DNA from: Aliitabrizicola sp031425325
Lineage (GTDB): Bacteria > Pseudomonadota > Alphaproteobacteria > Rhodobacterales > Rhodobacteraceae
Direction: 5' to 3'
Length of the DNA stretch: 21,768 nt
NCBI GenBank assembly: GCA_031425325.1
Contig: JANPJD010000178.1
Location: forward strand, 1-21,768
A model generated the notes under the pieces. That model was not told where the DNA came from. It saw nothing but the letters and a program-made list of their open reading frames with translations, and made no database searches. Below are positions 15,088 to 21,768 of the stretch, one piece after another (position 1 is the first letter of the stretch; every line of letters begins with the position of its first letter). A program made the translations under genes and the position numbers.

Positions 15088-15747
15088 ATGCCCGAAGTGA
15101 TCTTTGCAGGGCCCGAGGGCCGCCTTGAAGGCCGTTACCACCCCCAGAAGGACCGTGACGCCCCGATCGCCATCGTGCTGCATCCGCATCCGCAGTTCGG
15201 CGGAACGATGAACAACAAGGTTGTCTACAACCTACACTATACCTTCTACAATCTGGGCTTCACGGTGCTGCGGTTCAATTTCCGCGGCGTGGGGCGCAGC
15301 CAGGGCGAATACGACCAGGGCATCGGCGAGCTTTCCGACGCGGCCTCGGCGCTCGACTACCTTCAGACGATGAACCAGAACGCCAAGCATTGCTGGGTCG
15401 CGGGCTTTTCGTTCGGTGCCTGGATCGGGATGCAGCTTCTGATGCGCCGCCCGGAGATCACGGGCTTCATCAGCGTCTCGCCGCCCGCCAACATGTACGA
15501 CTTCAGCTTCCTTGCCCCCTGCCCCTCGTCGGGCCTCATCATCAACGGCACCGCCGACCGGGTTGCCCCGCCCAAGGACACGCTGGGACTGGTGAACAAA
15601 CTGCACGAGCAGAAGGGCATCAAGATCACCCACACCCAGATCGAGGGCGCGGATCACTTCTTCAAGGACGAAGAGGCCCACATGAAGCCGATGATCGACA
15701 CCGTGTCCGACTATGTGAAACGCCGCCTCGGCGAGGTCTCGCGGTGA
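15088..15747 (+). CDS. Alpha/beta hydrolase (COG2945-like)
   Basis: The 219-aa product is a cytoplasmic alpha/beta-hydrolase-fold protein with no visible signal peptide. It shows VLHPHPQFGGTMNNKVV (about residues 30-46, oxyanion region), FNFRGVGRSQGEYDQG (about 66-81), the nucleophile elbow GFSFGAW (Ser near 108), an acidic residue in INGTADRVAPP and the catalytic His in EGADHFF. The complete Ser-Asp-His triad suggests an active esterase or thioesterase, but the substrate is unknown. The start ATG 15088 has a purine-rich gaaagag upstream. Its stop overlaps the next gene by four bases (GTGA). It is divergent from iscR and shares that promoter region, so iron-linked control is possible. Confidence 0.88.
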   Translation: MPEVIFAGPEGRLEGRYHPQKDRDAPIAIVLHPHPQFGGTMNNKVVYNLHYTFYNLGFTVLRFNFRGVGRSQGEYDQGIGELSDAASALDYLQTMNQNAKHCWVAGFSFGAWIGMQLLMRRPEITGFISVSPPANMYDFSFLAPCPSSGLIINGTADRVAPPKDTLGLVNKLHEQKGIKITHTQIEGADHFFKDEEAHMKPMIDTVSDYVKRRLGEVSR

Positions 15748-16010
15748 GCGATGTCACCCAGACCCTTGCCGACGACCTTGCGCGCGACACGATCGAGGCG
15801 ATGGAGCGGCTCGACAATGATCGGCTGTTCGTCGAGGTCGGGAAGGTACTGGGGGCCTCGTCCACGACCTTGCAGGAGGCGTTCCTGACCTCGATCCGCG
15901 TGCGGCTTGCGGAACGGCGCGGCCGGGTCTTTCTGGAGGCGACCGTCAAGGCCGCCGAGACGGGCGGTGTCGCCCCAGTGGCCCCGCGCCCTTCGGACAG
16001 CGGGCATTGA
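15744..16010 (+). CDS. Small conserved-looking protein of unknown function (88 aa)
   Basis: I do not recognise a family. The product starts with GTG 15744 in a GTGA overlap with the hydrolase stop and reads SDVTQTLADDLARDTIEAMERL. It is predicted mostly alpha-helical through SIRVRLAERRGRVFLEATVKA, with a short disordered proline-containing tail (VAPVAPRPSDSGH). There is no signal peptide or membrane span. Its stop overlaps the TTG start of the next gene (TTGA), so three genes are tightly coupled. The balanced amino-acid composition and exact start-stop overlaps at both ends support a real gene despite its size. A regulatory or adaptor role is possible but unsupported. Confidence 0.72.
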   Translation: MSDVTQTLADDLARDTIEAMERLDNDRLFVEVGKVLGASSTTLQEAFLTSIRVRLAERRGRVFLEATVKAAETGGVAPVAPRPSDSGH

Positions 16011-16594
16011 GCGACCGCCTGGAAGGCCAGTTCGCCTTTCTGGACGAGGCCGACCGGCTGAAATCTGTCCTGCGCGCGACGACGCTGTGCGACGGATCGC
16101 GACCCGAGAATTCGGCAGAACACTCATGGCATCTGGCGCTTTATGCGCTGGTTCTGGCCGATCAGGCGGGACCGGACGTGGACATTGGCCGTGTGATCCG
16201 CATGCTGATCCTACATGATCTGGTCGAGATCGACACCGGCGACGTGCCGATCCATTCGGCCGACGGCCAGGCCCACGGCTCGGCCGAGGTTCAGTCCGCC
16301 GAGGCGCTGGCGGCGGACCGGCTGTTCGGCCTTCTGCCCGCCGATCTGGGGGCAGACTTCCGGGCGCTCTGGGAAGAGTTCGAGGCGGCCGAAACGCCCG
16401 ATGCGGTCTTCGCGAAGTCCCTCGACCGGGTTCAGCCCGTCATGCAGAATATCGCGAGCGGCGGCGGGACCTGGACCACCTATGCCGTGACCGCCGAGCA
16501 GCTTCACGTCCGCGTCGGCACCAAGATCGAACGCGGCGCACCGGCGCTCTGGCCCTGGGTCCGGTCCCGCGCGGCGCGTTTTTTTGCGGCCTGA
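16007..16594 (+). CDS. HD-domain hydrolase (YfbR-like, COG1896)
   Basis: The 195-aa protein has the HD phosphohydrolase signature: H in ENSAEHSWHLALYAL (about residues 32-46), the HD pair in MLILHDLVEIDTGD (about 66-79) and a later Asp in KSLDRVQPVMQN (about 142-153). Related proteins dephosphorylate nucleoside 5'-monophosphates or similar small phosphates using a divalent metal. The substrate here cannot be inferred. The start is TTG 16007, overlapping the previous stop (TTGA); no closer ATG preserves the N-terminal FAFLDEADRLKSVLR block, which belongs to the family. The gene ends with a run of seven T (RFFAA). It is the last gene of the three-gene unit, 95 nt before icd. Confidence 0.88.
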   Translation: MSDRLEGQFAFLDEADRLKSVLRATTLCDGSRPENSAEHSWHLALYALVLADQAGPDVDIGRVIRMLILHDLVEIDTGDVPIHSADGQAHGSAEVQSAEALAADRLFGLLPADLGADFRALWEEFEAAETPDAVFAKSLDRVQPVMQNIASGGGTWTTYAVTAEQLHVRVGTKIERGAPALWPWVRSRAARFFAA

Positions 16595-16604
16595 CCCCGA
16601 TGCG

Positions 16605-16620
16605 GTATGCCGTTGCATAC
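16605..16620. promoter_or_regulatory. Perfect inverted repeat upstream of icd
   Basis: GTATGC-CGTT-GCATAC is a perfect 6+4+6 inverted repeat between the HD gene and icd, 70 nt before the icd start. It may be an operator, or a weak hairpin after the upstream operon. No T-run follows, and no clear promoter boxes could be placed around it. Confidence 0.3.
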
Positions 16621-16689
16621 TGACTTCCCCAAGGCGCGCTTTTCCGCTATGGCCCGCACAAGGACTTCCCAACCCCGAAAGGCCCGTCC

Positions 16690-17904
16690 ATGTCGAAGAT
16701 CAAGGTAGCGAACCCCGTCGTCGAACTCGACGGCGACGAGATGACCCGGATCATCTGGGATTTCATCAAGCAGAAGCTGATCCTGCCCTATCTCGACGTG
16801 GACCTTCACTACTACGACCTCGGGATGGAAGAGCGTGACCGCACGAACGACCAGGTCACCATCGACGCAGCCCATGCGATCCAGAAGCACGGCGTCGGCG
16901 TCAAATGCGCCACGATCACGCCGGATGAGCAGCGGGTCGAGGAGTTCGGCCTGAAGCAGATGTGGAAGTCGCCCAACGGCACGATCCGCAACATCCTGGG
17001 CGGGGTGATCTTCCGCCAGCCGATCATCTGCCGCAACGTGCCGCGCCTTGTGCCCGGCTGGACGCAGCCCATCGTCGTCGGCCGCCATGCCTTCGGTGAC
17101 CAGTATCGCGCAACCGACTTCCGCTTTCCCGGCCCCGGCAAGCTGTCGATGAAGTTCGTCGGCGACGATGGCACGGTGATCGAGCGCGACGTCTATGCCG
17201 CCCCGTCCTCGGGTGTCTACATGGGGATGTACAACCTCGACGACAGCATCACCGACTTCGCCCGCGCCTCGCTCAACTACGGGCTCAACCTTGGCTGGCC
17301 GGTGTACCTCAGCACCAAGAACACCATTCTCAAGATCTATGACGGGCGCTTCAAGGACATCTTCCAGCAGGTCTTTAACGACGAGTTCGCCGAAGCGTTC
17401 AAGGCCAAGGGCATTACCTACGAGCATCGCCTGATCGACGACATGGTCGCCAGCGCGATGAAGTGGTCAGGCGGCTATGTCTGGGCCTGCAAGAACTATG
17501 ACGGCGACGTGCAGTCCGACACCGTGGCGCAAGGCTTCGGCAGCCTCGGTCTGATGACCTCGGTCCTGATGACCCCCGATGGCAAGACGGTCGAGGCCGA
17601 GGCCGCGCACGGCACCGTCACGCGCCACTACCGCCAGCACCAGAAGGGCCAGCAGACCTCGACCAACTCGATCGCCTCGATCTACGCCTGGTCGGGCGGC
17701 CTCAAGCACCGCGCCAAGCTGGACGACAACGCGGAGCTGATGCGCTTCGCCGAAACACTGGAGCGTGTGACGGTGCAGACGGTGGAGGACGGCTTCATGA
17801 CCAAGGACCTGGCACTCCTCGTCGGTCCGGATCAGAAGTGGCTGACGACGATGGGCTATCTCGAGAAGGTCGACGAATATCTCGACAAGGCCCTCGGGGC
17901 CTGA
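16690..17904 (+). CDS. icd: NADP-dependent isocitrate dehydrogenase
   Basis: This TCA-cycle enzyme oxidatively decarboxylates isocitrate to 2-oxoglutarate, giving NADPH. The 404-aa product belongs to the homodimeric subfamily shared with eukaryotes and many alphaproteobacteria, not the E. coli type. It shows VVELDGDEMTRIIW (residues 10-23), the substrate loop SPNGTIRNILGG (about 95-106), RHAFGDQYRATD (about 133-144), the catalytic region YDGDVQSDTVAQGFGSLGLM (about 272-291, with metal-binding aspartates) and EAAHGTVTRHYR (about 307-318) for cofactor binding. Length and motifs are complete. The start ATG 16690 has a purine-rich gaaagg about eight bases upstream. It appears to be transcribed alone. 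Confidence 0.97.
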   Translation: MSKIKVANPVVELDGDEMTRIIWDFIKQKLILPYLDVDLHYYDLGMEERDRTNDQVTIDAAHAIQKHGVGVKCATITPDEQRVEEFGLKQMWKSPNGTIRNILGGVIFRQPIICRNVPRLVPGWTQPIVVGRHAFGDQYRATDFRFPGPGKLSMKFVGDDGTVIERDVYAAPSSGVYMGMYNLDDSITDFARASLNYGLNLGWPVYLSTKNTILKIYDGRFKDIFQQVFNDEFAEAFKAKGITYEHRLIDDMVASAMKWSGGYVWACKNYDGDVQSDTVAQGFGSLGLMTSVLMTPDGKTVEAEAAHGTVTRHYRQHQKGQQTSTNSIASIYAWSGGLKHRAKLDDNAELMRFAETLERVTVQTVEDGFMTKDLALLVGPDQKWLTTMGYLEKVDEYLDKALGA

Positions 17905-17921
17905 GCGAAACGGCATGGCGG

Positions 17922-17950
17922 TAGACAGGTCAGGACTTATGTCCTAATCT
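17922..17950 (+). promoter_or_regulatory. Predicted yitT promoter with palindromic operator in its spacer
   Basis: TAGACA (17922-17927, five of six -35 bases), exactly 17 nt, then TAATCT (17945-17950). The start codon follows seven bases after the -10, so the mRNA would be leaderless or nearly so. The spacer contains AGGAC-TTAT-GTCCT (17932-17945), extended to a 13-bp imperfect dyad GACAG...CTGTC (17924-17953). Such a location suits a repressor or a MerR-like activator. The regulator is not identified. As RNA the dyad could also act as a hairpin downstream of icd. Confidence 0.55.
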
Positions 17951-17956
17951 GTCGCC

Positions 17957-18562
17957 ATGCCCGACACCCCCACCCGCCATTCGACGCTGGAAGACCTGCA
18001 GGGCATCTCGCTTGGCGTGTTCCTGTGCAGTCTCGGGCTTCAGTTCCTGACCCATGCGGGCCTTATCACGGGTCAGACGGCGGGCATCGCGGTCATCCTG
18101 TCCTATCTGACGGGCTGGGGCTTTGGTGCGGTGTTCTTCGCAATCAACCTGCCCTTCTATGCGCTGGCCTGGTCGCGGCTCGGTACCGCCTTCACGGTGA
18201 AGTCGCTGATCTCGGTGACGGCACTGTCGGTCCTCACCACAGTTCTGCCGCAGGGTCTGACCATCGGCTATGTCGCAACACCGCTCGCCGCCGTCATCTT
18301 CGGCAGCCTGACGGGCCTCGGCCTGCTCGCGATGTTTCGCCACAACGGCAGCCTCGGGGGCCTTGGCGTGCTGGCGCTGCTGGTGCAGGACCGCTACGGC
18401 TTTCGCGCGGGCTATGTGCAGCTGATCGCCGACAGCGTCATCTTCGGCGTGGCGCTGTTGCTGTTTCCAGCCATGACGGTGCTCTGGTCGGTGCTTGGCG
18501 CGGTCGTCCTCAACCTCATCATCGCGGTGAACCATCGGCGCGACCGCTACATCGCGGTGTGA
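17957..18562 (+). CDS. YitT-family (DUF161) membrane protein
   Basis: The 201-aa integral membrane protein has about five helices: roughly residues 15-35, 42-75 (TAGIAVILSYLTGWGFGAVFF onward), 82-100, 106-130 and 155-190. Features typical of the YitT/DUF161 family are the glycine-rich THAGLITGQTAGIAVI, GFGAVFFAINLPFY and NGSLGGLGVLALLVQDRYG, where a repeated GGxxG-like turn is found. The function is unproven; a transporter role is often suggested. It lacks the C-terminal DUF2179 domain found in many Firmicutes homologues. No ribosome binding site precedes ATG 17957, which agrees with leaderless translation from the predicted promoter. A palindrome in that promoter suggests regulated expression. 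Confidence 0.85.
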   Translation: MPDTPTRHSTLEDLQGISLGVFLCSLGLQFLTHAGLITGQTAGIAVILSYLTGWGFGAVFFAINLPFYALAWSRLGTAFTVKSLISVTALSVLTTVLPQGLTIGYVATPLAAVIFGSLTGLGLLAMFRHNGSLGGLGVLALLVQDRYGFRAGYVQLIADSVIFGVALLLFPAMTVLWSVLGAVVLNLIIAVNHRRDRYIAV

Positions 18563-18628
18563 GCCCTCTGGCCTTTCGGGCGAACCTCATGTAACGCCGC
18601 GCCAAACCCGAACAGAAAGAGACCTCCG

Positions 18629-20446
18629 ATGGAGCTTCGCAACATCGCCATCATCGCGCACGTGGACCACGGCAAGACCACGCTGGTGGACGAGTTGCTC
18701 AAGCAATCCGGCACCTACCGCGAGAACCAGGCCACCACCGAACGCGCGATGGACAGCAATGACATCGAACGCGAGCGCGGCATCACGATCCTCGCGAAAT
18801 GCACGAGCGTCGAACATGACGGGGTTCGGATCAACATCGTCGATACCCCCGGCCACGCCGATTTCGGCGGCGAGGTGGAGCGCATTCTCAGCATGGTCGA
18901 CGGCGTCGTGCTGCTGGTGGACGCTGCCGAAGGGCCGATGCCGCAGACGAAGTTCGTGACCTCGAAGGCCCTGGCGCTGGGCCTGCGCCCCATCGTCGTG
19001 CTCAACAAGGTCGACAAGCCCGATGCCGAGCCCGACCGCGCGCTGAACGAGGTGTTCGACCTCTTCGCCAACCTCGGAGCCGATGACGACCAGCTCGACT
19101 TTCCGCACCTTTACGCCTCGGGGCGTTCGGGCTGGGCGGATACCGAGCTTGACGGCCCGCGCGAAAACCTGAACGCGCTCTTTGACATGGTGGTTCGCCA
19201 CGTGCCTGCGCCCAAGCAGGTGGCGCAGGCTGACCAGCCCTTCCGGATGCTGGCGACCACGCTGTCGGCCGACCCTTTCATCGGGCGCATCCTGACGGGC
19301 CGGGTCGAGGCTGGCACGCTGTCGGTCGGCGAACAACTCAAGGCGCTGTCGCGCACCGGCGAGCGGATCGAGCAGTTCCGCGTCTCGAAAATCCTCGCGT
19401 TCCGGGGGCTTGCCTCGACCCCCATCGAGCAGGCCATCGCGGGCGACATCGTGACGATCTCGGGCATGACCAAGGCGACTGTTGCCGACACCCTCTGCGC
19501 GCCGGAAATCGACATCCCCCTGCCCGCTCAGCCGATCGACCCGCCCACGATCACCGTGACCTTCGGCATCAACGACAGCCCTCTCGCAGGGCGTGACGGC
19601 ACCAAGGTGCAGAGCCGCGTGATCCGCGACCGCCTTATGAAAGAGGCCGAGACCAACGTCGCGATCAAGATCGCCGACACTCCCGGCGGCGACGCCTTCG
19701 AGGTGTCGGGGCGCGGCGAATTGCAGATGGGCGTACTGATCGAGAACATGCGCCGCGAGGGGTTCGAGCTGTCGATCAGCCGCCCCCGCGTGATCTTCCG
19801 CGACGAGGGCGGACAGCGGCTTGAGCCCATCGAGGAGGTCACCATCGACGTCGATGATGAATACTCGGGCGCCGTCATCGACAAGCTGACCGGAGAGCGC
19901 AAGGGCGACCTGGTGGAGATGAAGCCCGCCGGCGTGGGCAAGACCCGCATCATCGCACACGTCCCCTCGCGCGGGCTGATCGGCTATCACGGGCAGTTCC
20001 TGACCGACACGCGCGGCACCGGCGTGTTGAACCGCATCTTCCACGACTGGGCGCCGCACAAGGGCCCGATCCAAGGCCGCCGCCAAGGCGTGCTGATCTC
20101 GATGGAGGCGGGGATCTCGGTGGCCTATGCGCTGTGGAACCTCGAGGATCGCGGCAAGATGTTCATCGGCGCTCAGGAAGCCGTCTACGAGGGCATGATC
20201 ATCGGCGAGCACAGCCGCGACAACGACCTCGAGGTGAACCCGCTGAAGGGCAAGAAGCTGACCAACGTGCGGGCCTCGGGAACCGACGAGGCGGTGCGCC
20301 TGACGACGCCGGTGCGGATGAGCCTGGAAGAGGCGATCGCCTATATCGACGACGACGAACTCGTCGAGGTGACGCCCAAGGTCATCCGGATGAGAAAGCG
20401 CTTTCTCGACAGCAACGAGCGCAAGCGCCAAAGCCGCGCTGGGTGA
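18629..20446 (+). CDS. typA: Ribosome-associated GTPase TypA/BipA
   Basis: TypA is a translational GTPase related to EF-G that binds ribosomes and supports growth under stress and at low temperature, partly through ribosome assembly. The 605-aa product shows G1 AHVDHGKTT (residues 10-18), switch I with ERERGITI (47-54), G3 DTPGH (72-76) and G4 NKVD (126-129). Domain II, EF-G-like domains III and V (for example VSGRGELQMGVLIENMRREG) and the TypA-specific C-terminus (NDLEVNPLKGKKLTNVRASG then VTPKVIRMRKRFLD) follow. ATG 18629 is preceded by aaagagacctcc. Its stop directly abuts the stop of the convergent phosphatase gene: TGA and TCA form TGATCA at 20444-20449. Confidence 0.97.
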   Translation: MELRNIAIIAHVDHGKTTLVDELLKQSGTYRENQATTERAMDSNDIERERGITILAKCTSVEHDGVRINIVDTPGHADFGGEVERILSMVDGVVLLVDAAEGPMPQTKFVTSKALALGLRPIVVLNKVDKPDAEPDRALNEVFDLFANLGADDDQLDFPHLYASGRSGWADTELDGPRENLNALFDMVVRHVPAPKQVAQADQPFRMLATTLSADPFIGRILTGRVEAGTLSVGEQLKALSRTGERIEQFRVSKILAFRGLASTPIEQAIAGDIVTISGMTKATVADTLCAPEIDIPLPAQPIDPPTITVTFGINDSPLAGRDGTKVQSRVIRDRLMKEAETNVAIKIADTPGGDAFEVSGRGELQMGVLIENMRREGFELSISRPRVIFRDEGGQRLEPIEEVTIDVDDEYSGAVIDKLTGERKGDLVEMKPAGVGKTRIIAHVPSRGLIGYHGQFLTDTRGTGVLNRIFHDWAPHKGPIQGRRQGVLISMEAGISVAYALWNLEDRGKMFIGAQEAVYEGMIIGEHSRDNDLEVNPLKGKKLTNVRASGTDEAVRLTTPVRMSLEEAIAYIDDDELVEVTPKVIRMRKRFLDSNERKRQSRAG

Positions 20447-20995
20447 TCAGCGGGGCGCAATGCGCCCCGTTACCGTCAGACCCTCGGGCGTCAGCCGGGT
20501 CACAATGATCTCGCCAGAGCGCGGCACGATGCCCGTAAGCGCGGTGATGTTGACCTGATGCGTGACGAGGATCGGACGGGCACGGTCAGGCAGGCCGGCG
20601 AGCCCTGCGAGCGTCTCGGCCGTCGGGCGCCCGGACAGGCTGCGATCCGCAAAAAAACTGTTGAGCGAGGGCCAGTCCTGCACCGGACCAAGGCCGAGCA
20701 ACCGCGCCGTGTCGCGGCATCGGCACCACTCCGAGGTCAGCACATGGGTGATCCCGACACCGGCTTCACGGATCGCCGTCCCTGTGTCGCGCGCTTGCGC
20801 GCGGCCTTCATCCGACAGGTTCCGCTGGGTCTCGCAGTCATCCAGAACGAACCCGGCCGGATCGCCAGTGCCGGGGGCTGTCGCATGGCGCATAAGAAGG
20901 ATCGCCCCGTCGGCCCGGGCCGCGTCCCAGTCGTCAGCCGAGGCGAGGGCCGGGACGGCAAGAAGGGCGCAAATAAGAAGAGCGAAGCGCAACAT
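20447..20995 (-). CDS. Exported histidine phosphatase (SixA/phosphoglycerate-mutase-like)
   Basis: The 182-aa product begins with a clear signal peptide, MLRFALLICALLAVPALASA (cleavage probably after residue 20). The histidine phosphatase domain follows: RHA motif in ILLMRHATAPG (R36, H37, the phosphorylated His), LSDEGRAQARDTG (about 60-72), the arginine-bearing TSEWCRCRDTARL (about 87-99) and the second catalytic His in LVTHQVNITAL (H146). All core residues are present, so activity is likely; the substrate is unknown and the location is probably periplasmic. It faces typA with no intergenic base, and its last codons (TGRIAPR) are written into a perfect inverted repeat. The ATG start at 20995 gives the signal peptide directly. 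Confidence 0.87.
   Translation of the reverse strand: MLRFALLICALLAVPALASADDWDAARADGAILLMRHATAPGTGDPAGFVLDDCETQRNLSDEGRAQARDTGTAIREAGVGITHVLTSEWCRCRDTARLLGLGPVQDWPSLNSFFADRSLSGRPTAETLAGLAGLPDRARPILVTHQVNITALTGIVPRSGEIIVTRLTPEGLTVTGRIAPR
20451..20469. terminator. Hairpin at the typA / phosphatase convergence point
   Basis: CGGGGCGCA-A-TGCGCCCCG is a perfect 9-bp inverted repeat with a one-base centre, realistically a stem of about eight pairs with a small loop. It begins five bases after the typA stop. It lies entirely in the final codons of the opposite gene. No T-run follows in either direction, so it may stop or protect transcripts with other factors rather than act as a classical intrinsic terminator. 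Confidence 0.45.
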
Positions 20996-21057
20996 AAAGC
21001 CCAGATAAGCCGCCGCTGCGCCCCGCCAAGGGCGCGCCTTGTGCTGCAGGCAAACGG

Positions 21058-21348
21058 TCAGCCGATCTCTTCGACCACAACAAGGTCCCGCACCGCCGCT
21101 CCTGCCGCATGCGCCAGCGCCGCCTGATATTCGGCCGAGCGATAGCAGGCCTCGGCCGCTTCGAGCGAGGGGAAGCGCGCCACCACATTCCGCGCGCGGT
21201 CCGTGCCTTCAAGCTGCACATACCGCCCGCCGCGCGCGAGGAAGACCCCGCCATGCGCCGCGATGGCCTCAGTCGCCCCCTTGGCGTAGCGCCCGTAAGC
21301 CTCGGGGTCGGTGACGGTGACGTGGGCGATCCAGAGGGCACTTGGCAT
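21058..21348 (-). CDS. DUF1330 family protein
   Basis: The 96-aa cytoplasmic protein reads MPSALWIAHVTVTDPEAYGR and has the small dimeric alpha/beta-barrel pattern of DUF1330: VTDPEAYGRYAKGATEAIAAHGG, then FLARGGRYVQLEG, then ARNVVARFPSLEAAEACYRSAEYQAALAHA, ending LVVVEEIG. The domain fills the whole protein. The family has no firmly established enzymatic role. Its ATG 21348 overlaps the alaS stop (TAATG), so it is translationally coupled to alaS. From memory, DUF1330 downstream of alaS recurs in Rhodobacteraceae. It ends 62 nt before the phosphatase gene start on the same strand, so all three may be one transcript. Confidence 0.87.
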   Translation of the reverse strand: MPSALWIAHVTVTDPEAYGRYAKGATEAIAAHGGVFLARGGRYVQLEGTDRARNVVARFPSLEAAEACYRSAEYQAALAHAAGAAVRDLVVVEEIG

Positions 21349-21768
21349 TAGAGGGACTCCAGCACGGTTTCGGCAGCCCGGATCGCGGCTTCGGCGTTCG
21401 ACGCATCCGTGCCGCCCGCCTGGGCTAGGTCGGCCCGTCCGCCGCCGCCCGTACCGCCAAGCTGTCCCGCCGCCGCCTTGACCAGATCGACGGCCGAGAG
21501 CCTACCCGTCAGGTCCGCCGTCACCCCGGCGGCGACCGCCGCCTTGCCGCCCGTGTCTGCGATCAGCAGCACCGCGCCCGAGCCGATGCGCGCCTTCATC
21601 TCGTCGACCAGCCCCGGCAGGTCGCGGCCCGACACGCCACTCAGCACCTGCGCCAGGAAGCGCACACCGCCGATCTCGCGCACTTCGGGGCCGACGCCCG
21701 CGCCGCCCATCGCAAGCTCGCGGCGCAGTTGCGCCACCTCGTTCTGCAAGGCGCGGCGCTCGTCAACC
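21348..21768 (-). CDS. alaS: Alanyl-tRNA synthetase, C-terminal part (cut by window end)
   Basis: About 139 codons of the 3' end are present; the gene continues past the right edge. The visible sequence starts VDERRALQNEVAQLRREL, the coiled-coil linker, and continues through GVRFLAQVLSGVSGRDLPGLVDEMKARI, AVLLIADTGGKAAVAAGVT and the DHHA1 domain with GGTGGGGRADLAQAGG, ending in a short tail. DHHA1 is the C-Ala region that binds the tRNA and helps the editing domain. The catalytic and editing domains lie outside the window. The stop TAA (21350-21348) overlaps the DUF1330 start. Nothing unusual is seen. Confidence 0.95.
   Translation of the reverse strand, partial: VDERRALQNEVAQLRRELAMGGAGVGPEVREIGGVRFLAQVLSGVSGRDLPGLVDEMKARIGSGAVLLIADTGGKAAVAAGVTADLTGRLSAVDLVKAAAGQLGGTGGGGRADLAQAGGTDASNAEAAIRAAETVLESL

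Noticed and set aside
16560..16600. GC-rich segment plus T7 run at the end of the HD gene as an intrinsic terminator
   Set aside because: The stem is short and the T-run lies inside coding sequence before the stop. It is not convincing without transcript data.
18587..20431. 614-codon minus-strand open frame opposite typA
   Set aside because: It mirrors the typA gene almost exactly, with low-information His/Asp/Val/Arg-rich translation. A real gene of this size fully antisense to typA is not supported.

Overview
The window is high-GC DNA from an alphaproteobacterium, most likely a member of Rhodobacteraceae. The evidence is a suf operon of the order iscR-iscS-sufB-(membrane protein)-sufC-sufD-yip1-yip1-sufS, an IscR without the usual cysteine ligands (a state described in Rhodobacter sphaeroides), an intergenic repeat of a type I remember from Rhodobacterales, and the protein sequences overall. 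The genus cannot be fixed from sequence alone.

Positions 1-6653 are the right end of an integrated mobile element whose left end lies outside the window. It carries a DUF3363/VirD2-like relaxase, with short repeats upstream that could belong to an oriT. Next come the frameshifted relic of a prophage-type gene, an AT-richer gene with a HEPN RNase signature (R-N-H-I-T-H), a TacA/TacT-type DUF1778-GNAT toxin-antitoxin pair, an unrecognised 114-aa protein and a large serine recombinase. The recombinase ORF runs directly into the 3' end of a minus-strand tRNA-Arg(CCG) gene, so its last nine codons and stop codon are antisense to the tRNA. That tRNA end is the probable attachment site. With no type IV secretion genes in view, the visible part looks like an integrative and mobilizable element, but the unseen left part could change this.

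Positions 6624-14916 (minus strand) are host DNA. The tRNA is preceded by a nine-gene Fe-S assembly operon transcribed from iscR towards sufS. Most junctions are tight or overlapping (TGATG type). IscR is the likely regulator; SufBCD is the scaffold complex; SufS and an IscS-like enzyme supply sulfur. One small membrane protein and two Yip1-family membrane proteins are embedded with no obvious role. No SufA, SufT, SufE or SufU is visible. Upstream of iscR, a divergent promoter region holds an imperfect palindrome that overlaps the -10 boxes of both directions.

Positions 15088-18562 (plus strand) hold three translationally coupled genes (alpha/beta hydrolase, an 88-aa protein and an HD-domain hydrolase), then icd (NADP isocitrate dehydrogenase) and a YitT-family membrane protein. 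The last has a palindrome in the spacer of its predicted, probably leaderless promoter. TypA/BipA follows at 18629-20446. Converging on it from the minus strand are a SixA-like histidine phosphatase, a DUF1330 protein and the 3' end of alaS.

The only gene-free stretch over 300 bases is 2215-2564, and it is filled by the prophage-gene relic. No CRISPR array, rRNA or insertion sequence was seen.
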